Assembly (NCBI GenBank): GCA_031272035.1
Contig: JAISUO010000021.1
Location: 1-45,972 of the forward strand
Origin: Synergistaceae bacterium
GTDB taxonomy: Bacteria > Synergistota > Synergistia > Synergistales > Aminobacteriaceae
Length of the DNA stretch: 45,972 nt
Direction of reading: 5' to 3'
Below the pieces are notes generated by a model. The model was not told the DNA's origin. It did not search any database and saw nothing but the letters and a program-made list of their open reading frames with translations. A program made the translations under genes and the position numbers. This document shows positions 1 through 8,696 of the stretch, piece after piece (within the stretch, counting starts at the first letter, position 1; the number at the start of each line of letters is the position of its first letter).

Positions 1-1276
1 CGCCTGTGAAATCGCTGGCGTAGGTGATGGAAACTTTGCTGTTGGTGATGTCGCCGGTGTCTTTGTCGATGCTGTAGACGATGTAGTCCACCGTCTTGCC
101 CGCCACGGCGTCCGACACGTTGAAATTCTGGGCTGTACCCAACGCGCCGGCAGCACTGCTCGCCTTGATCTGAACCTGAGCCGTTCCGTTCGCAGCCGCT
201 CCCGTGACGTTGAAAGCAATCTTGGATCCTACTTTTGCGGCTGTTTCAGCAACGGCCGTCAGCGTAAGACCCGTCAGCTCCGAATCAAGGCTTTTGAGAT
301 CCTCAGCGGCGGTAAGATTGCTGTAAATTTTCTCGACGGTCCGACTGGAGCCGTCCACACCGACGATATTGGCAGTAACCTTATACGCCGCGCCTGTAGT
401 GGTACCGTCTCCGGCCAGAACTTCCACCAGAACAGACGCTCCGCCCAGCGTCGAGCTTGTCGTGGAACCGCCCAAAGCATTAAGAACAGGAACTACGGTC
501 GTGGCAGCAGCAGTTGTTGCAGCACCTGCTCCGCCGGCGGCAGCGCTGGTGACGTCATAGTTGACAGTAGTTCCCGGAGTTGTCCCTGCGGTCAGGTTCG
601 CTCCGACGACGCTCGTCACAAGATTGCCGTTAGCGTCGCTGGCGGCAGCGGCCAGCGTGAACGTCTGTGTCTCTTCGTGCTTGATCTTGAAAATATCGGT
701 CTTCTGGACCTCGCCTGAGCCGCTCTTGGCCGTGACCGTGATCTTGTAGTTGCCCTCCGCCGCGGACTTCTGGCCGAACTGGTCCACCGTCCGCAGACCG
801 CCGTTGATGAGGGCCTTTGTGGATGAATCTCCCGCGGACCACAGAACCGCCGCGGAGCCGTCCAGCAGTTTTTTCTTGTTGAACTGCGTGGTGTTGCCGA
901 TTCGGGTGACTTCCTCACGGAGCTGGTCGATTTCAAGCTGGATGTACGCCCGATCCTGCTGGGTCAGCGTGTCGTTGGCGGCCTGAACCGAAAGCTCGCG
1001 CATACGCTGGAGGATGCTGTGGGTTTCGCTGAGAGCGCCCTCCGCCGTCTGAATCATGGAAATGCCGTCCTGAGAGTTGGAGACTGCGCGGTCCAAACCA
1101 CGAATCTGGGCCCGCATTTTTTCGGAAATCGCAAGGCCAGCCGCGTCGTCCGCAGCCGAGTTGATCCGAAGACCCGTTGAAAGTTTTTGAATTGACTTCT
1201 GAAGAGCGCTGTTGGTCGCGCTCAGCGCATTGTAGGACTGAAGAGCAGGAATATTGTGATTGACAACCATAGCCAT
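1..1276 (-). CDS. fliC: Flagellin, 5' part (runs off left edge)
   Basis: Flagellin is the secreted subunit of the flagellar filament. Translation from the ATG at 1276 begins MAMVVNHNIPALQSYN and continues with the conserved D0/D1 helical region (LSTGLRINSAADDAAGLAIS, then MRAQIRGL, and RELSVQAANDTLTQQD near residue 100). After about residue 150 the sequence becomes an Ala/Thr/Gly/Val-rich variable region, as expected for the surface-exposed D2/D3 domains. The conserved C-terminal D1/D0 helices are not in the window, so the gene is longer than the 425 codons seen. The start is set by a GGGAGG ribosome site about 9 bases upstream. The upstream region holds a CsrA-like hairpin and a weak sigma-28-like promoter, both fitting a flagellin. 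The family call is very secure; which of several possible flagellin paralogues it is cannot be told. Confidence 0.95.
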   Translation of the reverse strand, partial: MAMVVNHNIPALQSYNALSATNSALQKSIQKLSTGLRINSAADDAAGLAISEKMRAQIRGLDRAVSNSQDGISMIQTAEGALSETHSILQRMRELSVQAANDTLTQQDRAYIQLEIDQLREEVTRIGNTTQFNKKKLLDGSAAVLWSAGDSSTKALINGGLRTVDQFGQKSAAEGNYKITVTAKSGSGEVQKTDIFKIKHEETQTFTLAAAASDANGNLVTSVVGANLTAGTTPGTTVNYDVTSAAAGGAGAATTAAATTVVPVLNALGGSTTSSTLGGASVLVEVLAGDGTTTGAAYKVTANIVGVDGSSRTVEKIYSNLTAAEDLKSLDSELTGLTLTAVAETAAKVGSKIAFNVTGAAANGTAQVQIKASSAAGALGTAQNFNVSDAVAGKTVDYIVYSIDKDTGDITNSKVSITYASDFTG

Positions 1277-1337
1277 TATGAGTTACCTCCCTGAGTTGGG
1301 ACACCGGTATCCATACCGTTTCCCCTTTTTACGTTCC

Positions 1338-1355
1338 GTAAATATCCCTATTTAC
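1338..1355 (-). promoter_or_regulatory. Hairpin with GGGA loop in the flagellin leader (possible CsrA site)
   Basis: On the minus strand the leader reads GTAAATA-GGGA-TATTTAC, a perfect 7-bp stem closing a GGGA loop. A second GGA lies in the ribosome site GGGAGG at 1286-1291. CsrA binds GGA in hairpin loops and typically pairs one upstream hairpin with a site over the ribosome site. The B. subtilis flagellin leader has this arrangement. The structure is seen; the CsrA role is inferred. Confidence 0.5.
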
Positions 1356-1377
1356 AGGAACCGATCCTTATAAAACA

Positions 1378-1405
1378 ATATAGCCGCTGTTTTCACACAA
1401 TCTTA
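1378..1405 (-). promoter_or_regulatory. Possible sigma-28-like promoter of flagellin
   Basis: On the minus strand TAAG (1405-1402) is followed after 16 bases by GGCTATAT (1385-1378). The flagellar sigma-28 consensus is TAAA-N15-GCCGATAT, so the -10 matches six of eight positions and the spacing is one base long. It would give a leader of about 95 bases containing the hairpin. The rest of the 464-base gap from 1277 to 1740 is AT-rich, and I see no other gene or clear signal in it. Confidence 0.3.
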
Positions 1406-1740
1406 AAAATCGCTTCCACTCACAAACAAATTTCCAAAACACTTTTTTTATTTCCTGACCATTACCATCTCCCTGTTTGCCCATTTTTCGACGTAACACA
1501 ATATGGTTGAGTTACATCGATTTTCGAAAAAACGCGCCCTTTCGGACACACACATACACCTTGCCGTGATTCTACAAATAACTAGTATTTCATGTATATA
1601 TTTTTAGCACGAGATTCTTTGTCTGTCAATTTAAAAAAATTGATACAATGCAAAAAAATGTAAAGCAAAAAGTGAAGCATCATATAAAAACGCGATATGA
1701 GAGGGACGGCAGACCGCACACAAAACCGGTTTCGTTTTCG

Positions 1741-2220
1741 TCAGGCGCGCTTTTTTTCCAGGTCCAGCAGATAGCGTTTGAGGGGAAGTCCTCCTCCGTA
1801 GCCGGTCAGGCTGCCATCCCAACCGACCACCCGATGACAGGGAACGACGATTGCGACGGGGTTGTTGTGATTGGCCATGCCCACCGCGCGGCAGGCCTTC
1901 GGTTTTCCGATCTGAGCGGCAATCTCCCCGTAACTGCGGGTCTCACCGGCGGGGATGGTTTGCAGAGCCTTCCACACGGAGACCTGAAAATCCGTACCCT
2001 GCAACATCAGGGGCAGGTCAAATTTCACGCGTTTGCCCTCAAGATACTCCCTGATCTGCTCCGCCGCTTTTTTGATCAGCGGGGTTTCCTGAACCCTGAA
2101 ACCCTTCGAGGCTTCCTTACGTTTCTCATGACAAAAAAACACCTGAGCGATGGCGTTATTCTCCTCTGCAATTCCCACCATTCCCACAACGGGATAATCA
2201 TAAAAAAATACGCTTTTCAT
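1741..2220 (-). CDS. ogt: Methylated-DNA--protein-cysteine S-methyltransferase
   Basis: This DNA repair protein takes the methyl (alkyl) group from O6-alkylguanine onto its own cysteine in a single-use reaction. The 159-residue length is normal for the Ogt/AdaB type without an Ada regulatory domain. The C-terminal domain is complete: a winged-helix DNA-binding stretch (FQVSVWKALQTIPAGETRSY), the NHNNP segment, and the active-site motif PCHRVVG with the acceptor Cys at residue 128. The N-terminal domain is short and divergent, as is usual. The ATG at 2220 has a strong GGGGGAGG site five bases upstream. The gene stands alone, facing away from the next gene. A perfect 17-bp palindrome at 2254-2270 lies in its upstream region. 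Confidence 0.93.
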   Translation of the reverse strand: MKSVFFYDYPVVGMVGIAEENNAIAQVFFCHEKRKEASKGFRVQETPLIKKAAEQIREYLEGKRVKFDLPLMLQGTDFQVSVWKALQTIPAGETRSYGEIAAQIGKPKACRAVGMANHNNPVAIVVPCHRVVGWDGSLTGYGGGLPLKRYLLDLEKKRA

Positions 2221-2253
2221 GACAGCCTCCCCCGTTCAGCTTTATACCAATTT

Positions 2254-2270
2254 GAAAATAAATTATTTTC
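2254..2270. promoter_or_regulatory. 17-bp palindrome upstream of ogt (operator candidate)
   Basis: GAAAATAA-A-TTATTTTC is a perfect inverted repeat with 8-bp arms and a one-base centre. On the minus strand it lies just upstream of a TATAAA -10-like element (2247-2242), where a repressor could block the ogt promoter. No regulator can be named from the sequence. Confidence 0.4.
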
Positions 2271-2485
2271 TGCATTGTAACAGTTTTTTAAGATACCGGC
2301 AGCGACCGGCTCAGGATTTGCGCATTTGCGAAAAACAGGGCCGATCAGACCGTCGTATAATGAAAGAATGAAAAAATGAAGGTCGGGCGATTTGTCCAAA
2401 AGATTTGTCGCCCGTGAAAAGCCAGGGCGGACGGAGGGGTTCCGAGCGGCTGGCGCGATTGAATAATCTTCGGGGAGGAATGAAC

Positions 2486-3025
2486 ATGGCAGAAAACATG
2501 ACAGGCATGACGGGATTGAACGAAACGCAACTGAAGGCTCTGATCGAAAAAGCGACGGGACTGGCTTACCGATACGAGCAGACTCACGGCGGATGCGCCC
2601 AGGTCGTGCTGGCGGCCATCAGGGAAACTCTGGGAAAAATCGGAGACGACGTGTTTCAGGCCGCAACGGGACTGGCGGGAGGCGCAGGACGCACCGGCCA
2701 CGCCTGCGGGGCGCTCACGGGAGGCATCATGGCCCTCTCCTGCTTCTGGGGCAGGCCCTGGGATGATTTTGCGGACCCCGGAAAGCGACGAACGCGATGC
2801 CTGGAGATGAGCAAACGGCTCGTCGAAAAATTTCAGGGCCAGTACGACTCGGCGGACTGCCACGGCATCCATCGAAAAATTCTGGGACGCGCCTACAATT
2901 TGAGCGACCCCCAGGAATTTGAGCAGTTCGTGAAGGCCGGAGGGCACGACGACAAATGCCCGTCGGTCTGCGCCAACTCCGTTCGCTGGCTCATCGAAAT
3001 TCTGGCCTCGGAAGGTCTGATTTAA
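2486..3025 (+). CDS. C_GCAxxG_C_C family redox-type protein
   Basis: A 179-residue soluble protein of the family named for its C-GCAxxG-C-C pattern. Visible elements are GGCAQVVLAAI near residue 38, GLAGGAGRTGHACGALTGG in the middle, a lone Cys in MALSCFWG, CHGIHRKILG, and the final KCPSVCANSV pair. The spaced cysteines suggest metal or redox chemistry, but the biochemical role of the family is not established. The ATG at 2486 is chosen because GGGGAGGA ends six bases upstream; an in-frame ATG at 2480 directly abuts that site. A TATAAT (2354-2359) lies upstream. The next gene, 79 bases downstream on the same strand, is a CoA-disulfide reductase, so a shared thiol-redox role is plausible. Confidence 0.82.
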   Translation: MAENMTGMTGLNETQLKALIEKATGLAYRYEQTHGGCAQVVLAAIRETLGKIGDDVFQAATGLAGGAGRTGHACGALTGGIMALSCFWGRPWDDFADPGKRRTRCLEMSKRLVEKFQGQYDSADCHGIHRKILGRAYNLSDPQEFEQFVKAGGHDDKCPSVCANSVRWLIEILASEGLI

Positions 3026-3052
3026 GAAGACATAATAAATATGAAAAGATCG

Positions 3053-3092
3053 GATCTGTAAGGTCTGATCTGAAAGGTCTAATTCTGAAAGG
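3053..3092 (+). repeat. 14-bp tandem repeat before the CoA-disulfide reductase gene
   Basis: GATCTGTAAGGTCT (3053-3066) is followed directly by GATCTGAAAGGTCT (3067-3080) and a degenerate third copy. The last copy supplies the AAAGGAAG ribosome site of the next gene. GGTCTGAT also occurs at 3014-3021, at the end of the preceding coding sequence. Confidence 0.8.
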
Positions 3093-3104
3093 AAGAGAAA
3101 TTTA

Positions 3105-4796
3105 ATGAAAGTTGTCATCGTCGGAGGGGTCGCCTGCGGAGCCAAAACCGCCGCCCGACTTTCCCGAATTTGTCCGAAAGCGGAAATCACCCTGCTGGAG
3201 CGGGGAAATGACCTCAGCTATTCCAACTGCGGATTCCCGTTCTATCTCGGCGGAGAGATCAAAAATCGGGATAAACTGACTCACATGGGATTCGGGCCGG
3301 AACGGGACGCGTTTTACTTCGAAAATTACGCCTTTACGAAGGCTCTGACGGGTCACGAGGTCACGTCGATCGACAGAGCCAAAAAGGAGGTGACGGCCAA
3401 AGTCGCCGGGACAGATGCCCTTCGGGTTTTTCCCTACGACAAACTGGTTCTCGCCACGGGAGCCTCCCCCATCCGTCCCGCCGTCCCCGGGCTGGAGCTG
3501 AAAAACGTTTTTAACCTCTGGACGCTTCGGGATACCATAGCCATTTACGAGGCGCTGAGTTCCGGAAACCCTCGAAAGGCCGTCGTCGTCGGCGCCGGAC
3601 TTGTGGGAATGGAGACGGCGGAAGCCCTGACCCATCGAGGAATCCAGGTTTCCCTGATCGACGCCCTCCCCCGCCCGCTGTTCGCCGTCGCGGGAGAAGA
3701 ATTTGGAGCGATGCTGTCAGCTCATCTGCAAAAGAAGGGCATCGTCTTTTACGGCGGGGAGTCCCTCAAATCTCTCGAAGGCGACGAGGTCGTCCGCAGG
3801 GTGACCACCGACCGTCGGGAAATCGAAGCGGATCTGGTCGTGCTCTCCATTGGGGTTCGTCCCAACCTGGAGCTGGCCCGAAACGCCGGACTCGCCCTGG
3901 GCGCGAAGGCGATTCGGGTCGACGAATTTCAGCGGACCTCGGACCCGGACATCTACGCGGGCGGGGACTGTGTGGAGAGCCTGAACATCCTGACGGGCAA
4001 ACCCGTCTGGCAGCCGATGGGCTCTGCGGCCAACCGGCAGGGGCGCGTCATCGCGGATCATATCGCCGGACTGAAGTCCTCTTTTGGAGGGGTGGAAGGC
4101 ACGGCCATCGCCCGGGTGTTCGACTGGAGCATCGGCAAAACCGGACTGACCGCCGAGGCGGCCCGGGAAGCGGGATTCTCCCCGGTCGAAATTCTGACGT
4201 CCAACCCCGATCTGCCCGGCTTCATGCCCGAAAACTCGATGCTCTTCCTTCGCCTGGTGGCGGACGCCGCCACCCGACGCGTCCTTGGAGCCCAAATCGC
4301 TGGCCCCGGCCGGGCCGACAAGCGTCTGGACGTGATCGCCACGGCCCTCAAGGGGCAACTGACCGTAGACGACCTCGCCGACACGGATCTGGCCTACGCC
4401 CCGCCTTTTTCATCGGCTCTGGACCCCGTCACTCACGCCGCCAACGCCCTGCGCAACAAAATGGACGGCCTGATGAAAAGCTGCAGTCCGTCGGAATTGA
4501 AAGCCAAAGCGGAAAGAGGCGACAATTTTCTTATTTTGGACGTGCGAAACGAAAAAGAGCTGAAACAGTTTGGAACGCTGCCCTGGGAGGTGCTTCACAT
4601 CCCTCTGGCGGACCTGAAGGAAAAAGGGAAAAAGCGCGGTTCCATTCCAAAATCCCGGGAAATCATCATCGTTTGCAGAGCCGGAGTGCGGGCCTGGAGC
4701 GCCTGCGCCACCCTTCTGCGCTACGGATACACCCGCCTCGCCGTACTGGAAGGAGGTATGTCCGCCTGGCCCTGGGAAACCCGTCCTCATCCGTAA
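3105..4796 (+). CDS. CoA-disulfide reductase-like flavoprotein fused to rhodanese
   Basis: A 563-residue FAD/NAD(P)H oxidoreductase of the pyridine nucleotide-disulfide family with a C-terminal rhodanese domain. The N-terminus has an FAD-binding start (VVIVGGVACGAKTAARL) and SYSNCGFPFYLGG, whose Cys42 matches the redox cysteine of CoA-disulfide reductases. The NAD fold is VVVGAGLVGMETAEAL and the second FAD motif is DIYAGGDCVE. Residues about 460-563 are rhodanese (FLILDVRNEKE, then VCRAGVRAW with Cys524, and LEGGMSAWP). Such fusions reduce CoA disulfide or persulfide and handle sulfane sulfur in the cytoplasm. The ATG at 3105 follows AAAGGAAG. It probably belongs with the C_GCAxxG gene upstream. 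Reduction of polysulfide or CoA-persulfide is an alternative main activity. Confidence 0.9.
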   Translation: MKVVIVGGVACGAKTAARLSRICPKAEITLLERGNDLSYSNCGFPFYLGGEIKNRDKLTHMGFGPERDAFYFENYAFTKALTGHEVTSIDRAKKEVTAKVAGTDALRVFPYDKLVLATGASPIRPAVPGLELKNVFNLWTLRDTIAIYEALSSGNPRKAVVVGAGLVGMETAEALTHRGIQVSLIDALPRPLFAVAGEEFGAMLSAHLQKKGIVFYGGESLKSLEGDEVVRRVTTDRREIEADLVVLSIGVRPNLELARNAGLALGAKAIRVDEFQRTSDPDIYAGGDCVESLNILTGKPVWQPMGSAANRQGRVIADHIAGLKSSFGGVEGTAIARVFDWSIGKTGLTAEAAREAGFSPVEILTSNPDLPGFMPENSMLFLRLVADAATRRVLGAQIAGPGRADKRLDVIATALKGQLTVDDLADTDLAYAPPFSSALDPVTHAANALRNKMDGLMKSCSPSELKAKAERGDNFLILDVRNEKELKQFGTLPWEVLHIPLADLKEKGKKRGSIPKSREIIIVCRAGVRAWSACATLLRYGYTRLAVLEGGMSAWPWETRPHP

Positions 4797-4855
4797 TTTT
4801 AAAAATTCGGCATAGAATTTGAAGGCATGATCCGGAAAGGAAGGAAAATAATAAA

Positions 4856-5821
4856 ATGGTTGCATTAAAAGATATTTACGAAGCCCGAGAGCGCATTTCT
4901 CCGTTTATCCACCGGACTACGCCGGAGCGCTCCGCCACGCTTTCCAAAATGAGCGGATTCGACGTGTGGCTCAAGCCTGAATGCAGGCAGCGCACCGGTT
5001 CTTTTAAAATACGAGGCGCGCTGAACCGCATTTTGTCTCTTTCCCCGGAAGAAGGAAAACGCGGAATCGTGACGGGTTCTTCGGGAAACCACGGGCAGGC
5101 CGTGGCCTGCGCGGCTCAGCTGAAGGGGTACTCCGCTTCCATCATCATGCCGGAGGACGCCTCCTCGGCAAAAATCGCGGCGGTGAAGGGCTACGGAGCG
5201 CAGGTGATTTTCCGCGGCACCCGTTCCGACGAGCGTCTGGAGCTGGCCCACAAAATGAGAGACGAACAGGGAATGACGCTGGTCCATCCCTACGACGACC
5301 CTTATGTCATGGCCGGTCAGGGAACGGTGGGGCTGGAAATTCTGGAGGACATCGACAACGTGGCGGCCGTTCTGGTTCCCACGGGGGGAGGCGGTTTGAT
5401 TTCGGGCATCGCCACGGCGGTCAAGGAGCTGAACCCAAAGGTCAAAGTCTTCGGCGTGGAGCCCACCGGAAGCGACAGCACCGGACGCTCCTTCCGGGCG
5501 GGAAAACGGACGAGGCTCGACGTTATCGATACCATCGCGGACGGAATCCGCACAACGATCCCCGGTGAACTGACCTTTCCCGTGGTGCAAAAATATGTGG
5601 ACGACATGCTGCTGGTGACGGAGGAGGCTATTGCCGAGGCCCTGAGGCTGATCCTTGAGCGCTGCAAAATTCTGGCGGAACCCACCGGAACGGTAACAAC
5701 GGCGGCCGTGCTGACACCGGGAGTTCTGCCGGACTCCCTGAAGGGCAAAAGGGTCGTTCCTCTGGTCAGCGGGGGCAATATCGCCCTCTCTCAACTGGCG
5801 GATCTGATCATACAAAGCTGA
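4856..5821 (+). CDS. tdcB: Threonine/serine dehydratase, catabolic type
   Basis: A PLP enzyme that deaminates threonine to 2-oxobutyrate and ammonia (or serine to pyruvate). The 321-residue chain is a fold-type II catalytic domain with no C-terminal ACT regulatory domain, which points to the catabolic rather than the isoleucine-biosynthetic enzyme. PLP-binding Lys51 sits in RTGSFKIRGA, the substrate loop is SSGNHGQA, and the phosphate-binding glycine loop is PTGGGGLISGIA. The ATG at 4856 has GGAAAGGAAGG upstream. It lies 59 bases after the CoA-disulfide reductase gene. It would feed 2-oxobutyrate or pyruvate into energy metabolism of an amino-acid fermenter. A specialised serine or beta-hydroxyaspartate dehydratase of the same fold cannot be excluded. 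Confidence 0.87.
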   Translation: MVALKDIYEARERISPFIHRTTPERSATLSKMSGFDVWLKPECRQRTGSFKIRGALNRILSLSPEEGKRGIVTGSSGNHGQAVACAAQLKGYSASIIMPEDASSAKIAAVKGYGAQVIFRGTRSDERLELAHKMRDEQGMTLVHPYDDPYVMAGQGTVGLEILEDIDNVAAVLVPTGGGGLISGIATAVKELNPKVKVFGVEPTGSDSTGRSFRAGKRTRLDVIDTIADGIRTTIPGELTFPVVQKYVDDMLLVTEEAIAEALRLILERCKILAEPTGTVTTAAVLTPGVLPDSLKGKRVVPLVSGGNIALSQLADLIIQS

Positions 5822-5881
5822 AGAAAAACCGCGGTGGATTGCGTAATCGTGTGCCGGAGCCGCTGGCTCTGAATTCTGGCA

Positions 5882-8518
5882 TTATCCCTTCGGCTGATCG
5901 TCGGCGGACTCCGGCTTCCAGATCGCGTAAATGCCCTTGCGCCGCTGGAAAGCTTCCTCGCCGCCCTCCATAATGCTGACGATCTCCTGCTGAATGGCCG
6001 GAGTGTCTATACTGCCGCCCTCCACGCGAATGGTCTCCTCCTGGCAGGAGCAGACGAAAACCTTTTCCGCGTCCCCCAGAACGGGGATATTCGCGTTGTG
6101 GGTGGCAAAAATGAACTGTTTTTTCGGTTTCAGGCTGCAAACCAGCTTGATCACGTCTTCGTAGATCGTCTGGTTGTCCAGGTCGTCCTCCGGCTGGTCG
6201 ATGATGATCACGTCGTTGTCCTGCCGGTCCAGCACGAAAAGGATCAGGGCGGAGGCCCGCTGCCCAAGAGAATGCTGCTTCAGCTCTCTGCCCTGATGCT
6301 CGATGGTGAAGGTATTGGGAACCTGCCAGGTCAGAAGATCTCCCAGGTTTTTCATGAACTGTTTTTCGAACACGTTCCAGGAGGATCCCAAAATCGCCTT
6401 TGCCTCCTCCAGCCCCCGATACATGAGGCAGAAATCCGGAAACACCTCCGCCAGGTTCCTGAGCAGGGAGTCCCGCAGATCTCCGTCCCGAAAAAGCTGC
6501 CTCATGCGCTCCAGAAAAGCGGCCCGGTCGGTTCGGAACGACGCGCGAATTTTCAGGCTCGGATATTTTCCGCCGATTTTATCCAGTTCCGCTTCGATCG
6601 CCTCAAACTCCTCGAACCACAGGGCGTTCAGTTTTTCCAGCTCATTCTCCAGGGCCGTCCTCAGGGCGCGATACTCGCTGTCCTCACGGTCAAGGTTCTC
6701 CAAAGCCTGCTCCGTTTCATCCACGGTGCGGCGAATGGCGCGAAATTCCTCAAGCTGAACGGAGCGAATGCCCTGCGCCTGCAAATCCAGGGTGATCTTC
6801 CGCTCCAGCACCGCAAACTCCTCCTTGAATTGCTCCTGTATGCGGACAAAACCTTTCGTCTGCTCCTGCAGGGCTCCGGCGAGTTCCGTACTGTCGGACA
6901 GGGCCCTTCGGATTTTTTCGAAATTTCCCACGATCTGTTCGTAGACCTCGAAAAACGATTTGAAGAAGGGGGCGTTCTGCTTCGAAACGTAGTTGCGGTG
7001 TTTCTCCAGTTCTCCCTCCTGCCGCCGGACAAAGGCGTTCAGCTCTCCGAGGCAGGTCTTCAGCGTCTCCGTCACCTGGGCGCAGGTTCGGCCATCCGTT
7101 TCAAAATCGATCTGCTTTTGCAGCCTTTCCTCTATGCCGGACTCCCGATAAAAGGCCAGGCGCTGAGTCGCATCCCTCAGCCGCGCGTCCAGCTCTTTTC
7201 TCCGTTCGGCAATATCCGAAAACCGGTTCAGAGTTTCCACCAGCTCCCGAATTTTCTGCTTTCGCTCCTCCACGCGGGAACGCAGTGAAACGTTCTTTTC
7301 CCCCAGAATTTTCTCCACCAGATCTCTTTCGAAGCCCTCTCCCACGCTGGAAAGGTCCTTCTGGCCAAAATAAAGGGGCCGGTGCAGAATTTCCTTCCTT
7401 ATAGAAACGCCCGGCTGAAGAACCCCCGCGATGTAAACGTCCGGAACCTCCCGAAGAATACGGCTCAGTTCGTAAGGGTTGCCCTCCCGGTCTCTGGCGC
7501 GGATCGTCACCTTGCCGCCGCTGCCCAGAACATATTCCACCAGACGCCCCTTGTACTCTTTGTCAGGAGCCCTATCGCTGCAGGGAATATCCAAAGCGTA
7601 ACGAAGAATCTCCAGAATGGCGGATTTGCCGCTGCCCCGTATTCCTATCAGGGCGTTCAGCTCCGACGCGAAGGAAAGGGAGACGCCGTCCAGCATTCCT
7701 CCTTCGAACACGACGCTCTCAATCCAGGACGCCTCGTGTTCGCGGGGTTTTGAGTCCACGCGGTCCCCCTGTTCCACCAGGGCATATCGAACCGCCTCGA
7801 AGGTAAAAGCCCCGATTTTTATATAACAGGCTTCGTTTCGCCCAATCTCCTCGATGCGGGAGGGATGGCTGCCCTGCACTTCCGCGGGGTAGCGCGAGTC
7901 CGGTATTTCTTTCAGATTTTTGCGGCGTTCCTCGTTTCGGACTCCGGTAAAAGCCGCCGCCCGCCTCTGAAAAAGCCCATGCCGCATGTACCGCGCGAGA
8001 GTCTCCCCGTCCGTCTCCCGCCACAGGCCGGAAAGTTCCTCCACATCGGGGAAAACGATGAAAAAATCCCGCCGGTACTCCTCCAGCAGTTCGATGAGGT
8101 CGAGAAGCCCTTCGCCGGTGCTGGCGTCCGGGCTTTTTTCAAGAAGGGTGACGTCCAGAAAAGAGGAAACGTAATCGCTGGCTCGAATCCAGTCCTCGCT
8201 GAACACGACGATGACCCGAACCCCGTTTTCCCCCTCGTTCAGCAGCAGCTCCACGCCGGGCAGCAGAAAGATTTCCTCCGCGAGAGCGCGATCTCTCAGG
8301 GCCCGAAACTCCCCGAGGTTCAGGATATTCCGGTTGGCGACGACGCCTGTGCGTATCCCCGCCGTCTTCAGCGCGCCGACGTAATTTTCGATAAACGCCG
8401 CTTCGACGTCGGCGTCCCCTCCCTCCGGCGCGTCGTATTGAAAACCGACGTTCGTTCGGGTATGCAATACGAAATCCGCCCTCAGCCACGCGCTCCCATG
8501 TCTGAAAATCTCCTGCAT
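5882..8518 (-). CDS. TrlF-type PHP/SMC-like ATPase with degenerate PHP domain
   Basis: An 878-residue protein with an N-terminal region laid out like a PHP phosphoesterase (residues 1-255) joined to an SMC/RecN-like ABC ATPase. Walker A is GIRGSGKS (residues 292-299). Residues about 400-690 are a long charged coiled coil. A signature HSLGQRASAL and Walker B VIIIDQPEDDLDN precede the H-loop ATHNANIP. The family architecture occurs in DNA-repair and phage-defence contexts, but a function for this branch is not established. The PHP metal ligands appear replaced: ADFVLHTR where DLHIHT is expected, ANRNIL where TDH is expected, and GSHPSRIEEIG in place of GSDAH. I chose ATG 8518, with GGAAGG eight bases upstream, over an AT-rich extension to 8587. 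A GTATAAT (8593-8587, minus) is a likely -10. No methylase or nuclease partner gene lies alongside. Confidence 0.83.
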   Translation of the reverse strand: MQEIFRHGSAWLRADFVLHTRTNVGFQYDAPEGGDADVEAAFIENYVGALKTAGIRTGVVANRNILNLGEFRALRDRALAEEIFLLPGVELLLNEGENGVRVIVVFSEDWIRASDYVSSFLDVTLLEKSPDASTGEGLLDLIELLEEYRRDFFIVFPDVEELSGLWRETDGETLARYMRHGLFQRRAAAFTGVRNEERRKNLKEIPDSRYPAEVQGSHPSRIEEIGRNEACYIKIGAFTFEAVRYALVEQGDRVDSKPREHEASWIESVVFEGGMLDGVSLSFASELNALIGIRGSGKSAILEILRYALDIPCSDRAPDKEYKGRLVEYVLGSGGKVTIRARDREGNPYELSRILREVPDVYIAGVLQPGVSIRKEILHRPLYFGQKDLSSVGEGFERDLVEKILGEKNVSLRSRVEERKQKIRELVETLNRFSDIAERRKELDARLRDATQRLAFYRESGIEERLQKQIDFETDGRTCAQVTETLKTCLGELNAFVRRQEGELEKHRNYVSKQNAPFFKSFFEVYEQIVGNFEKIRRALSDSTELAGALQEQTKGFVRIQEQFKEEFAVLERKITLDLQAQGIRSVQLEEFRAIRRTVDETEQALENLDREDSEYRALRTALENELEKLNALWFEEFEAIEAELDKIGGKYPSLKIRASFRTDRAAFLERMRQLFRDGDLRDSLLRNLAEVFPDFCLMYRGLEEAKAILGSSWNVFEKQFMKNLGDLLTWQVPNTFTIEHQGRELKQHSLGQRASALILFVLDRQDNDVIIIDQPEDDLDNQTIYEDVIKLVCSLKPKKQFIFATHNANIPVLGDAEKVFVCSCQEETIRVEGGSIDTPAIQQEIVSIMEGGEEAFQRRKGIYAIWKPESADDQPKG

Positions 8519-8696
8519 ATCCAAACCCTTCCTTTCGCGGCAACTCTCCGGAGAGATTAAATTTAACAATATATAAAAAATAATCAATTATACATTCACT
8601 TGACTCGTTCAGAGTTTAACACAGAAAAACGGGTAAAAAACAGAAAAATAGGGTAAAATTATAAAGAAAGGGTGTATACACAGGAGGAGGATCTTC

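Noticed and set aside
5822-5881. Terminator between tdcB and the TrlF-type gene
   Set aside because: Only a 4-bp AGCC/GGCT stem without a T-run is present.
8598-8650. Consensus promoter for the DUF2207 gene
   Set aside because: TTGACT is present but no acceptable -10 lies at 16-18 bases; several A-rich hexamers downstream make any choice arbitrary.
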